From the NCBI GenBank assembly GCA_903922325.1, contig CAIXTG010000061.1, positions 1-13,794 on the forward strand: a stretch of DNA of 13,794 nucleotides, read 5' to 3'. Every line of letters starts with the position of its first letter. The stretch's first letter is position 1. This document shows positions 1 to 7,772 of this stretch, one piece after another. This DNA is from an uncultured Actinomycetes bacterium. Its GTDB lineage: Bacteria > Actinomycetota > Actinomycetes > Nanopelagicales > Nanopelagicaceae. Under the pieces are notes generated by a model. It made no database searches. It saw nothing but the letters and a program-made list of their open reading frames with translations, and had not been told where the DNA came from. The position numbers and the translations under genes were made by a program.

Positions 1-14
1 CTGTTCCAGTTACC

Positions 15-99
15 TGGTGGCGGGTGAAGGATTTGAACCTTCGAAGGCAGAGCCGGGGGATTTACAGTCCCCTCCCATTGGCCGCTCGGGCAACCCGCC
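15..99 (-). tRNA. tRNA-Tyr (anticodon GTA)
   Basis: Read on the minus strand this folds as a class II tRNA. The acceptor stem pairs GGCGGGT (99-93) with ACCCGCC (25-19), followed by discriminator A at 18 and a genome-encoded CCA at 17-15. The D stem is CCC/GGG. The anticodon stem GGGGA/TCCCC carries the 7-base loop CTGTAAA, so the anticodon is GTA (positions 65-63), which reads tyrosine codons. An extra arm with a GGC/GCC stem follows, as expected for bacterial tRNA-Tyr, and then the T arm GAAGG-TTCAAAT-CCTTC. It is transcribed away from yajQ. The left edge is 14 bases beyond its 3' end, so no terminator can be judged. Confidence 0.96.
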
Positions 100-123
100 A
101 AGGTCGAACAAGTAGTGCGGCAA

Positions 124-129
124 ATTATG
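124..129 (-). promoter_or_regulatory. possible -10 box for tRNA-Tyr
   Basis: On the minus strand these bases read CATAAT, one mismatch from the TATAAT consensus. Transcription would begin about 15-20 bases before the mature tRNA 5' end, a sensible leader length. I found no good -35 hexamer at 16-18 bp spacing (GTATCC or GGTATC lie there), so this is only a candidate. The 100-208 gap is the only intergenic space of any size in the window, so it must hold the promoters of both the tRNA and yajQ unless those lie inside genes. I saw no convincing plus-strand promoter for yajQ; TACCTT at 150-155 is a weak -10-like match. Confidence 0.3.
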
Positions 130-192
130 GATCTTGCGAAGGGAAAGGATACCTTAGGCAAGTAGGCTCAATTACCGCCTGAAAATCGCTTT

Positions 193-199
193 GAAAGGG
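193..199 (+). promoter_or_regulatory. ribosome binding site of yajQ
   Basis: GAAAGGG lies 9 bases before the ATG at 209. This favours that ATG over the in-frame TTG at 191, whose codon immediately precedes the purine tract and which has no comparable tract upstream of it. Confidence 0.6.
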
Positions 200-208
200 C
201 TCAAAACA

Positions 209-697
209 ATGGCTGATGCAAGTTTCGACATAACCTCAAAAATCGACCGCATGGAACTCGATAACGCTATTAATCAGGCGATCCGCGAGATCGATACCCG
301 CTTTGATTTTAAGAACACTGGTTCAAAGATCGAACTTGAGGGCGAGAAGATTTCAATCGAAGCCGATACCGAAGAGCGTGCTAAAGCAGTTCTAGATGTG
401 GTTAAAGACAAGATGGTAAAGCGCGGAGTTTCGCTAAAGCATTTAGATCCCGCTCCCCCACAACTTAGCGGCAAGATCTACAAAATAGCTTGCCCGCTCA
501 AAGAAGGCATCACAACTGAGAATGCTAAAAAGATTGCTAAGTTAATTCGCGATGAAGGCCCAAAATCAGTTAAGACTCAGATCCAAGGTGATGAACTTCG
601 CGCTACCTCTAAGAGCCGCGACGATCTGCAAGAAACTATGGAACTTGTTAAAAATGGTGGCTTTGAGTTTGCAGTTCAATTTACGAATTTCCGCTAA
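209..697 (+). CDS. yajQ: YajQ family nucleotide-binding protein (UPF0234)
   Basis: A 162-residue protein matching the YajQ/UPF0234 family along its whole length; E. coli YajQ is about the same size. Family features are the N-terminal MADASFDITSKID, the segment around RFDFKN, the central KRG, the IQGDELRATSKSRDDLQ stretch near residues 125-141, and the ending QFTNFR. The family has two similar alpha/beta domains and is cytoplasmic. Members bind nucleotides or RNA, and some in Xanthomonas and Pseudomonas have been reported to bind cyclic di-GMP; whether this one does cannot be read from sequence. I start it at ATG 209 rather than the in-frame TTG at 191, because relatives begin with M-A-D-x-S-F-D and a purine tract sits 9 bases upstream. 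The stop TAA directly abuts the next gene's start, so the two are probably co-transcribed. Confidence 0.93.
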   Translation: MADASFDITSKIDRMELDNAINQAIREIDTRFDFKNTGSKIELEGEKISIEADTEERAKAVLDVVKDKMVKRGVSLKHLDPAPPQLSGKIYKIACPLKEGITTENAKKIAKLIRDEGPKSVKTQIQGDELRATSKSRDDLQETMELVKNGGFEFAVQFTNFR

Positions 698-1588
698 TTG
701 AAATATAACAAGACCGGCCTAGTCTTCGGAGTATCGGCTTACGTACTTTGGGGCTTGTTCCCACTGTATTGGCCGCTACTTGAACCAGCAGGCGCCTTTG
801 AGATAGTTGGGCACCGGGCGGTTTGGTCGTTAGCATTTTGTGTGATCGCACTAGCTGTAACTAAAGCGATCAAACCTGCGATAGCAACCATGCGTCGACC
901 AAAAGTGTTTTTAAAACTATTGGCCGCAACTGCACTTATTTCAGTTAACTGGATTGTTTATATCTGGGCGACTAATAATGGTCACGTAGTTGAAGCGTCT
1001 CTTGGTTATTACATAAATCCGATCATAATTATTGCCATCGGCGTCCTCTTGTTAAAAGAAAAGATGCGCAAGCTTCAGTGGGTCTCAGTTTCAATTGCTG
1101 CCTTTGGAGTTTTAGTTTTAACTATTGATTACGGTCGCCTGCCTTGGGTGGCACTCGCTTTGGCGCTGTCATGGGGCACTTATGGATTTATTAAGAAGCA
1201 GCTGGGTCTTGGTGCGCTCGAAGGTTTAGGCATCGAAACGGCCATATCAGCCCCGTTTTACTTGGCTTATCTGACCTGGATCGGCTCTCAAGGAAATGGC
1301 CATTTCGGACACGGCGTTGGTTTAACACTGCTGCTAATCGGCTCAGGCGTTATTACCGCCGTTCCGTTACTTCTTTTCAATGGCGCTGGTAATCGCTTGC
1401 CCTACACAATTATTGGTTTGTTGCAGTTCATTACGCCAACGTTGCAGTTTTCAATCGGTGTTTGGGTGCGTCACGAAGCAATGCCAACAGCTCGTTGGGC
1501 AGGTTTCCTAATTATTTGGGCAGCGCTAGTTGTGCTCGGTACAGATCTAATTAGATCAAGCCGTGCGGTCGACAACCGCGTCGCATAA
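698..1588 (+). CDS. rarD: RarD-type EamA/DMT family transporter
   Basis: A 296-residue, strongly hydrophobic protein with about ten predicted membrane helices, the size and layout of RarD in the drug/metabolite transporter superfamily (two EamA repeats). Recognisable RarD signatures are EIVGHRAVWSL near residues 35-45, NNGHVVEASLGYYINP near 93-108, LLLKEKMRKLQWV near 116-128 and LLQFITPTLQFSIGVWV near 241-257. The substrate is not known; RarD was named from a chloramphenicol-sensitivity phenotype, so the name does not establish function. It starts with TTG placed directly after the yajQ stop (TAA-TTG, zero spacing). I see no Shine-Dalgarno tract, so translation probably depends on ribosomes finishing yajQ. 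Its last 33 bases overlap the 3' end of the convergent polyprenyl synthase gene. Confidence 0.9.
   Translation: MKYNKTGLVFGVSAYVLWGLFPLYWPLLEPAGAFEIVGHRAVWSLAFCVIALAVTKAIKPAIATMRRPKVFLKLLAATALISVNWIVYIWATNNGHVVEASLGYYINPIIIIAIGVLLLKEKMRKLQWVSVSIAAFGVLVLTIDYGRLPWVALALALSWGTYGFIKKQLGLGALEGLGIETAISAPFYLAYLTWIGSQGNGHFGHGVGLTLLLIGSGVITAVPLLLFNGAGNRLPYTIIGLLQFITPTLQFSIGVWVRHEAMPTARWAGFLIIWAALVVLGTDLIRSSRAVDNRVA
1544..1579. repeat. palindrome plus hairpin at the convergent gene junction
   Basis: GATCTAATTAGATC (1544-1557) is a perfect 14-bp palindrome. Seven bases further on, GCGGT (1565-1569) and ACCGC (1575-1579) can pair around a 5-base loop. Both lie in or at the edge of the 33-bp region where the 3' ends of rarD and the polyprenyl synthase gene overlap, so the sequence codes on both strands. 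There is no T-tract on either side, so it is not a classical intrinsic terminator. It could slow or process the ends of the two converging transcripts, or be chance. Confidence 0.4.
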
Positions 1589-2545
1589 CGAAAACAGCGC
1601 ACCAGTTGCATCATTAGCTGGCAATGGGCCAAGTGCGGTGCGGGCATCGCGAGCAATCTGCATTAATTGCAGTCGTGATTGATCAAGTGCTTTATGGTTT
1701 CGTAGCTCTTTCAAAACTTGTGTAACTACTTTCTTATCCGCAATTGGCTTTGAAAGCAGTTTCTGTAAATCGCGATCGGCTTTATCAGTTGATTTCATTA
1801 CATTAAGGGTTACCAGTGTTGGTACGCCCTCAAGTAAATCGGTGCCCGGGGTTTTACCTGACTCTTTTGAATCACTTGTAATATCAATAACGTCATCGGC
1901 TAATTGGAAAGCTACGCCAATCTTTTCGCCAAACTTAGTAACCGTCTCAATAACCTCAGCCGAAGCGCCTGAAGTCATTGCACCGAATCGAGCTGATGTT
2001 GCAATTAGTGAACCTGTTTTGTCAGCAACTACTTGCAGATAATGCGCTAGTGGGTCCTCACCTTTTTGTGGCCCTTGGGTTTCCATAATCTGACCAATAA
2101 CTAAACGTTCAAAAGTGCGAGCTTGTAAGCGAACTGCTTCAGGGCCTAGATCAGCTAAAAGATCAGAAGCTTTAGCAAAGAGATAATCACCGGTCAGAAT
2201 TGCGATGGTATTTCCCCAGCGATTGTTAGCACTTTCAACCCCGCGACGCAGCGGCGCTTCATCCATAACGTCGTCGTGATAGAGAGTCGCTAAGTGGGTT
2301 AACTCGCAGACAACTGCTGCTTCCAGAATGCCACGCTTATGCGGGTCACCAAAATGTGAAGTAATGAGCGTTAAAAGTGGTCTTAAACGCTTGCCACCGG
2401 CTGTTACTAGATGGCGACTAGTTTCAACTACTAACGGATAGTTTCCTTCGATCTGGCTGCGCAACAACTCTTCGACTTCGGCCATTGCCGCAGAAAGTGA
2501 GACCTCAAGTTCAGTTGAGAGATTCGGGATCCCGAGAGTGGCCAT
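1556..2545 (-). CDS. long-chain polyprenyl diphosphate synthase (trans-isoprenyl synthase)
   Basis: A 329-residue all-alpha trans-prenyltransferase that condenses isopentenyl diphosphate units onto an allylic primer, most likely making the menaquinone side chain. Visible motifs in order are GKRLRP (51-56, substrate phosphate binding), the first aspartate-rich motif DDVMD (91-95), KTG (176-178), the second aspartate-rich motif DDVID (217-221) and K-T-P-G-T-D-L (231-237). The residue five before the first motif is Ala86, a small side chain typical of enzymes making long chains rather than farnesyl or geranylgeranyl products. The exact length (hepta-, octa- or nonaprenyl) cannot be read. It is the last gene of the nuo operon: its ATG shares the final A of the nuoN stop (TAATG). 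No Shine-Dalgarno tract precedes it, pointing to coupled translation. Actinobacterial homologues are often called GrcC or IspB/HepT; I leave the symbol blank. Confidence 0.92.
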   Translation of the reverse strand: MATLGIPNLSTELEVSLSAAMAEVEELLRSQIEGNYPLVVETSRHLVTAGGKRLRPLLTLITSHFGDPHKRGILEAAVVCELTHLATLYHDDVMDEAPLRRGVESANNRWGNTIAILTGDYLFAKASDLLADLGPEAVRLQARTFERLVIGQIMETQGPQKGEDPLAHYLQVVADKTGSLIATSARFGAMTSGASAEVIETVTKFGEKIGVAFQLADDVIDITSDSKESGKTPGTDLLEGVPTLVTLNVMKSTDKADRDLQKLLSKPIADKKVVTQVLKELRNHKALDQSRLQLMQIARDARTALGPLPANDATGALFSLCDAVVDRTA

Positions 2546-4062
2546 TAGCGAATAAAGATTGCGAGTGGCTTAATGAAGTCTAGAAGTGGTGATGGGAACA
2601 CGCCCAGGGCTACGGTGATAACCAAAGAGATCAAGATAGTTAGTCGTGTAAGAATTGATGGGATTACGACGCTAGTACCGTCTTCGGTTGCATCAGTGAA
2701 GAACATCAAAACAATTACGCGAATGTAGAAGAAAGCGGCGATTACACTTGAAAGCACACCAACAATTACAACCGCAGTTGCGCCACTTTCATATGCAGCT
2801 GAGAAGATCGCGAACTTTCCGATAAACCCTGAAGTTAATGGAATTCCGGCGAATGCTAGTAAGAAGAAAGCAAAAGCTGATGCCACCCATGGTGAACGCT
2901 TGCCGAGACCGGCCCAACGATTCAGATCGCTGACTTCGCCACTTGAGTCGCGGACCAAAGTCACGATTCCAAATGCACCAACGGTTGCGACACCGTAGGC
3001 GAATAAATAATAGATTGATGCTTCAAGGCCAGCTTTATTAAGTGCTATGACACCGGTTAGCAAGAAACCAGCATGTGCGATTGATGAATAAGCCAACATG
3101 CGCTTTACGTCGCGTTGTGAAATAGCAACTAGTGAACCGAAGATCATGGTGATAATTGCGATGACCATAAAGAATGGTCGCCATTGCCATTGCGCTTCAG
3201 CCAAAACTGTATAGAACAGACGCAGCATCGCACCGAAAGCTGCGACCTTGGTGGCAGCTGCCATAAATCCGGTAATTGGAGTTGGCGCACCTTGGTAAAC
3301 ATCTGGTGACCAAGCGTGGAAAGGCACGGCGCCAACTTTGAAAAGTAGGCCAATTGCCACGAAAGCAATGCCCAGCAAGAGAATTACGTCGTTTCCAGTG
3401 CCGCCAACTAAGGCTGCGTGGATTCCGGCAAAGCTCACGGTTCCTGCATAGCCATATAAATAAGCCGCACCAAAGAGGAAGAAGGCAGATGAAAACGCAC
3501 CGAGTAAGAAGTACTTAAGGGCTGCTTCTTGCGACGCTAAGCGACGATGGCGAGAAAGACCTGCCATTAAATACAGCGGTAGTGAAAGTACTTCGAGAGC
3601 CACGAATAAAGTAATCAAGTCGCTGGCAATTGGAAATAGCAGCATTCCAGCAACTGCAAATAAAGTAAGTGGATAAATCTCAGTTAAGACGGTGCCACTT
3701 TGAGTTGCTTGACGCTCTTCATCTGAACCTGGAAGCGCAGCTGCGCTAGATGTGAAATTATCTTGATCAGCAATTAAGAAGATTGAGATAACTGCGACAA
3801 TTAAAATCGCACATTGGAACAATAAACCAGGGCCATCGATTACTACTGAACCCATGGCTGCAGTGGTCGATGATAAATTGCGAATTCGAATAACTTGAAC
3901 CAAAGCCAGAACTAGAGAACCAAGCGCAACGCTTAACTGAACAACTGGTCTACGTGCCTTGCCAACGAAAGCTTCGATCAATACGCCGATCAGCGCACCA
4001 GCCAAGATAATCAAAATTGGTGCGAGTAGTGAGTACGAAAGTGCTGGTGAGTTAAAGATCAT
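2545..4062 (-). CDS. nuoN: NADH-quinone oxidoreductase subunit N
   Basis: An antiporter-like proton-pumping subunit of the complex I membrane arm, 505 residues and about 14 helices. The conserved charged residues of the family are in place: Glu157 in FVALEVLSLPLYLMAGL, Lys242 in GLLFKVGAVPFHAWSPD, Lys272 in AAATKVAAFG and Lys416 in GFIGKF. A polar stretch at residues 99-127 forms a longer loop than in E. coli; from memory actinobacterial NuoN proteins share it. I start at the ATG at 4062, one base after the nuoM stop, because GAGGG sits 8 bases upstream. An in-frame TTG at 4077 would add five residues inside nuoM and has no clear ribosome site. The stop overlaps the next gene's start by one base. 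Confidence 0.96.
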   Translation of the reverse strand: MIFNSPALSYSLLAPILIILAGALIGVLIEAFVGKARRPVVQLSVALGSLVLALVQVIRIRNLSSTTAAMGSVVIDGPGLLFQCAILIVAVISIFLIADQDNFTSSAAALPGSDEERQATQSGTVLTEIYPLTLFAVAGMLLFPIASDLITLFVALEVLSLPLYLMAGLSRHRRLASQEAALKYFLLGAFSSAFFLFGAAYLYGYAGTVSFAGIHAALVGGTGNDVILLLGIAFVAIGLLFKVGAVPFHAWSPDVYQGAPTPITGFMAAATKVAAFGAMLRLFYTVLAEAQWQWRPFFMVIAIITMIFGSLVAISQRDVKRMLAYSSIAHAGFLLTGVIALNKAGLEASIYYLFAYGVATVGAFGIVTLVRDSSGEVSDLNRWAGLGKRSPWVASAFAFFLLAFAGIPLTSGFIGKFAIFSAAYESGATAVVIVGVLSSVIAAFFYIRVIVLMFFTDATEDGTSVVIPSILTRLTILISLVITVALGVFPSPLLDFIKPLAIFIR

Positions 4063-4063
4063 G

Positions 4064-5578
4064 TTATTTACCCTCAACTGTCGGTACTGGATCGGTGAAA
4101 CCTAATTGCGAATTAACATGGACAGCTGCTGGGTTAATCACATTTAGCAGCGGCGCTGGATAGAAACCAAGTGCGATGATTGCGGCTAAAACTGGCGCAA
4201 TTGCAAACTTTTCGCGCAAGTTTAAATCGGCTAAGTTCTCATTACCCGGTGTCGTTGGGCCATGAAGTGCGCGTTGTACTGGAATCAAGATGTATAGCGC
4301 TGCCAAGATGATGCCTACGGTGGCAATGATCGCAGCAACTGGATAGCGCGTATAAGTGCCTACCAGCACTAGGAATTCGCTAACAAAGCTTGATAGGCCA
4401 GGCAGTGCCAAGCTAGACATGCCAGCTAAGAAGAAGCACCAAGCCATTACTGGAGTTACTCGTTGCAGTCCGCCGAAATCAGCAATCGTTGATGAACCGC
4501 GACGAGCGATCATCCAGCCGCCCACGATAAATAGCGCAGCGGTAGAGAATCCGTGATTGAACATATAAAGCGTCGCACCAGATTGGCTCTGCGAAGTCAT
4601 CGCAAAGATTCCCATCGTGATGAAACCAAAGTGTGAAATCGAAGTAAATGCGATTAAGCGCTTTAGATCTTTCTGACCGATCGCCAAAATTGCGCCGTAA
4701 ATAATTGAAATAACAGCCAGCACAATAATTACTGGGGTGAAAGTTTTACTTGCCTCTGGGAAAAGAGTTAAGCAGTATCGAATCATTCCGAAAGTACCGA
4801 CTTTATCGAGCACGCCTAGTAATAGAACTGAAGTTCCTGGTGTTGCTGATTGAGCTGCATCTGGTAGCCAAGTGTGGAATGGCCAGAGCGGCGCTTTGAT
4901 AGCAAAGGCGATGAAGAAGCCAAGGAATAAGAAGTTCTGCGTAGTCGAACTCATCTCAAGATTCGCTAGTTTCGCTAAATCAAAAGTATGACCGCCTTGA
5001 TCGCCCGACATTACATAAAGCGCAATAATTGACGCGAGCATCAATAGTCCACCGAAAAGGCTGTAGAGCAAGAACTTAACTGCAGCAGCTGAACGTTCGC
5101 CGGTGCCGTATCCCCCGATTAAGAAATAAACCGGAACTAACATCGCTTCGAAAATTACATAGAAGAGGAATACATCGGTAGCACTAAAGACACCGATCAT
5201 CATGGTTTCTAGAACCAGGATCAAAATATAGAAAGTCTTAACGCTCCAACGACCGCCTTGAGCTTCATTCCAGCCCGCCAAAATGACGATTGGTGCCAAA
5301 ATAACTGACATCAAAATCAGCACTAGTGCGATTCCATCAATACCTACAGCGTAATTAATGCCAAATGAAGGGATCCAGCTGCGAACCTCGACGAACTGAA
5401 GGTCTGTGTTATCACGCTGGAATTGAACTGCCATCGCTATTGCCGACGCAGCAGTTACTAAAGTGGCGCCGAAAGCTAATTGCTTGGCACGAAGTTCGGC
5501 GCCTTTTGGCAAAGTAGCAAGAAGTATTGCGCCAATTAGTGGCAGCAGTGCTGTCATCGAAATCCAATTAATGGTCAT
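4064..5578 (-). CDS. nuoM: NADH-quinone oxidoreductase subunit M
   Basis: The middle antiporter-like proton pump of the complex I membrane arm, 504 residues with about 14 helices. Key residues known from E. coli NuoM are present: Glu144 in YVIFEAMLVPVYFLIGGYG, Lys228 in FAIKAPLWPFHTWLPDA, Lys259 in LLGVLDKVGTFGMIRY, His342 in MFNHGFSTAALF and Glu401 in SSFVSEFLVLVG. Length and motif spacing are normal. The ATG overlaps the nuoL stop by four bases (ATGA), and its ribosome site GGTGATC lies within nuoL. The stop is one base from nuoN. Nothing suggests damage or transfer. Confidence 0.97.
   Translation of the reverse strand: MTINWISMTALLPLIGAILLATLPKGAELRAKQLAFGATLVTAASAIAMAVQFQRDNTDLQFVEVRSWIPSFGINYAVGIDGIALVLILMSVILAPIVILAGWNEAQGGRWSVKTFYILILVLETMMIGVFSATDVFLFYVIFEAMLVPVYFLIGGYGTGERSAAAVKFLLYSLFGGLLMLASIIALYVMSGDQGGHTFDLAKLANLEMSSTTQNFLFLGFFIAFAIKAPLWPFHTWLPDAAQSATPGTSVLLLGVLDKVGTFGMIRYCLTLFPEASKTFTPVIIVLAVISIIYGAILAIGQKDLKRLIAFTSISHFGFITMGIFAMTSQSQSGATLYMFNHGFSTAALFIVGGWMIARRGSSTIADFGGLQRVTPVMAWCFFLAGMSSLALPGLSSFVSEFLVLVGTYTRYPVAAIIATVGIILAALYILIPVQRALHGPTTPGNENLADLNLREKFAIAPVLAAIIALGFYPAPLLNVINPAAVHVNSQLGFTDPVPTVEGK
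4071..4075 (-). promoter_or_regulatory. ribosome binding site of nuoN
   Basis: On the minus strand GAGGG lies 8 bases before the ATG at 4062, inside the last codons of nuoM. It decides the nuoN start in favour of that ATG over the TTG at 4077, which overlaps this region. Confidence 0.65.
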
Positions 5579-7467
5579 TGTGTGATCACCCAGATTCCAA
5601 GCACGATAGCGGCAGCGCCAACCAAAATTAGCGCTGAATAACTGCGGACATAACCAGTCTGGGTTTTACGTAGCTCGGAACCGGAACCAATTGCCATGGC
5701 ACCTACTCCGTGGACTGCGCCATCGATAACTTTCTCATCGATAGTGACCAAACTCTTTGTAAGTGCTTGACCAGGACGCATGAATATCGCTTCGTTTGCG
5801 ACATCTTGCAATAAATCCTGACGAACTATCTTGGTAAGCGCTGAAACATTTTCAGGTGCCACATCAGCAACTGGACGTCGCACATACATCATGACCGCAA
5901 TTGAAATACCAATCAATACGATGGTGAGTGCGAGACCAGAAACTACGATCGGTGGAAGCAGTTCAGAATGTTCACCATGTTCATGTGGTGCAACAACTGG
6001 CTCTAACCAATGAACTAACGCATCTCCGCGAGTAAATAAGAATCCAGATAGAACTGAACCAATTGCCAAAATTGCCATCGGCAGCCACATCAAAATTGGT
6101 GATTCGTGTGGATGCGCTTCATCATCCCAACGCTTTGTACCGGTGAAAGTAAGAATCATTACGCGAGTCATATAGAACGCAGTGAGACCGGCACCGAAAA
6201 GGGCCGCAGAACCAAGAAGTATTCCTTTTATTCCACCGGCATTAAGCGCAGTTTCAATAATCATGTCTTTGGAATAGAAACCAGCAAATGGCGGAACGCC
6301 AATAATCGCTAAGTAACCGAGGCCAAAGGTAATAAAGGTAATCGGCATGAACTTACGTAAAGCACCGTATTTACGCATATTTACTTCATCATTCATGCCA
6401 TGCATTACTGAGCCAGCGCCGAGGAACATGCCAGCTTTGAAGAAACCGTGAGTTAACAAGTGCATGATCGCAAAGGCATAACCAACTGGGCCAAGGCCAG
6501 CTGCCAAGATCATGTAACCGATCTGCGACATGGTTGAGGCAGCCAGTGCTTTTTTAATGTCATCTTTAGCGGTACCGACAATGGCACCAAATAACAGCGT
6601 GATTGCGCCAACAATGACAACTAGTAGTTGAGCAGTTGGTGCTGCGTCGAAAATAAAGTTTGAGCGAGTAATTAAATAAACGCCAGCGGTAACCATGGTC
6701 GCTGCGTGAATAAGAGCTGAAACCGGAGTTGGGCCAGCCATCGCATCGCCGAGCCATGCTTGCAATGGGAACTGTGCAGACTTACCAGCAGCTGCAATCA
6801 ACAACATGATGCCAATTGCAGTCAAAGTTGTAGTCGATGCTTTTGGTGCAGCTTCCTCAATACCAGCGAAGGAAACAGTGCCCATTGAAGCAAAGGCAAT
6901 CATGATCGCAAGAGATAGACCTAAGTCACCCACGCGGTTCATCACGAATGCTTTTTTAGCAGCTGTTGCATAAGTCGGCTTTTGATTCCAGAAACCAATC
7001 AATAGATAAGAAGCTAAACCAACGCCTTCCCAACCGACATAAAGATTTAAGTAAGAATCACCGAGTACTAGCAGCAACATCGCGGCAATAAAGAGATTCA
7101 GGTAAGCAAAGAAGCGGCGGCGATCTAAATCGTGTGACATGTACGAGATCGAATAAATATGAATCAAAGTGCCGACGCCAGTAATTAGCAGAACGAAACA
7201 AATTGAAAGTTGGTCGAGCAAAAGTGAGGCATCGACGTTAAATGAACCAACGTTGATCCAGGAAAACAGTTTTTGGGTCATTGCGCGCTCTTCAGTTGGT
7301 TGAGCCAACATTTGAGTGAACAGATAAGCACCAACGCCAAATGAGCTAGCCGAGGCTAAAGTGCCTAGTAAATGGCCCCATTTATTGGCTTTGCGGCCAG
7401 ACAGCAGCAATACAGCAGAGCTAAGTAATGGAATTGCGATTAAATAAACAATCAGATTTGAAGTCAT
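5575..7467 (-). CDS. nuoL: NADH-quinone oxidoreductase subunit L
   Basis: The distal proton-pumping subunit of complex I, 630 residues. It has the antiporter core, the C-terminal segment that forms the long lateral helix, and a final helix (about 610-628). Diagnostic residues are Glu147 in YVGWEGVGLASYLLIGFW, Lys229 in AAAGKSAQFPLQAWLGDAM, His254 in ALIHAATMVTAGVYL, Lys344 in GFFKAGMFLG and Lys400 in FAGFYSKDM. Two short histidine-bearing loops occur, AHPHE (451-455) and HEHGEH (495-500); the second is in a loop between helices and may only reflect relaxed sequence. The gene starts 5 bases after the nuoK stop, the largest gap inside the operon, and has no recognisable Shine-Dalgarno tract in the preceding 15 bases. 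Its stop overlaps nuoM by four bases. Confidence 0.97.
   Translation of the reverse strand: MTSNLIVYLIAIPLLSSAVLLLSGRKANKWGHLLGTLASASSFGVGAYLFTQMLAQPTEERAMTQKLFSWINVGSFNVDASLLLDQLSICFVLLITGVGTLIHIYSISYMSHDLDRRRFFAYLNLFIAAMLLLVLGDSYLNLYVGWEGVGLASYLLIGFWNQKPTYATAAKKAFVMNRVGDLGLSLAIMIAFASMGTVSFAGIEEAAPKASTTTLTAIGIMLLIAAAGKSAQFPLQAWLGDAMAGPTPVSALIHAATMVTAGVYLITRSNFIFDAAPTAQLLVVIVGAITLLFGAIVGTAKDDIKKALAASTMSQIGYMILAAGLGPVGYAFAIMHLLTHGFFKAGMFLGAGSVMHGMNDEVNMRKYGALRKFMPITFITFGLGYLAIIGVPPFAGFYSKDMIIETALNAGGIKGILLGSAALFGAGLTAFYMTRVMILTFTGTKRWDDEAHPHESPILMWLPMAILAIGSVLSGFLFTRGDALVHWLEPVVAPHEHGEHSELLPPIVVSGLALTIVLIGISIAVMMYVRRPVADVAPENVSALTKIVRQDLLQDVANEAIFMRPGQALTKSLVTIDEKVIDGAVHGVGAMAIGSGSELRKTQTGYVRSYSALILVGAAAIVLGIWVITQ
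5584..5590 (-). promoter_or_regulatory. ribosome binding site of nuoM
   Basis: On the minus strand this reads GGTGATC, complementary to GATCACC in the conserved 3' end of 16S rRNA, and ends 5 bases before the nuoM ATG. It uses the downstream half of the anti-Shine-Dalgarno region rather than the usual GGAGG core, so a simple GGAGG search would miss it. Confidence 0.55.
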
Positions 7468-7472
7468 CGGCG

Positions 7473-7772
7473 TTATCGCTTCAACAAGTTGGCATCATCA
7501 ACTGATGCTGATCGACGGGAACGGTAGATGGTCACGATGATTGCGAGCCCGACTACTACTTCGCAAGCCGCTACCACCATGGTGAAGAAAGCCACAATCT
7601 GGCCATCAAGATTGCCATTAATACGAGAGAAAGTTACAAAAGATAAGTTGGCGGCATTAAGCATTAGCTCAACACACATGAAAACTACGATCGCATTGCG
7701 ACGGATAACAACACCGACAGCGCCAATAGTGAAAAGGAGGGCTGAAAGATATAAATAGTTAGCGGAATTCAT
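7473..7772 (-). CDS. nuoK: NADH-quinone oxidoreductase subunit K
   Basis: A 99-residue, three-helix membrane subunit of complex I that helps carry the proton pathway between the quinone module and the pumps. The two buried glutamates essential in E. coli (Glu36 and Glu72) are matched here by Glu35 in FMCVELMLNAANL and Glu71 in VAACEVVVGLAI. The length is standard. A short charged C-terminal tail follows the third helix. The ATG shares its A with the nuoJ stop (TAATG), and GGAGG (7780-7784) lies 7 bases upstream. Confidence 0.97.
   Translation of the reverse strand: MNSANYLYLSALLFTIGAVGVVIRRNAIVVFMCVELMLNAANLSFVTFSRINGNLDGQIVAFFTMVVAACEVVVGLAIIVTIYRSRRSASVDDANLLKR

Noticed and set aside
191..193. 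TTG as the start of yajQ
   Set aside because: It would add six residues not seen in the family, while the ATG at 209 has a ribosome site and gives the usual N-terminus.
4075..4077. TTG as the start of nuoN
   Set aside because: It sits within the GAGGG tract that serves the ATG at 4062 and would add five residues overlapping nuoM.
6013..6120. Histidine-bearing loops in NuoL as a metal-binding site
   Set aside because: AHPHE and HEHGEH lie in loops between helices; such runs vary in this part of NuoL, and no defined metal-site pattern is present.
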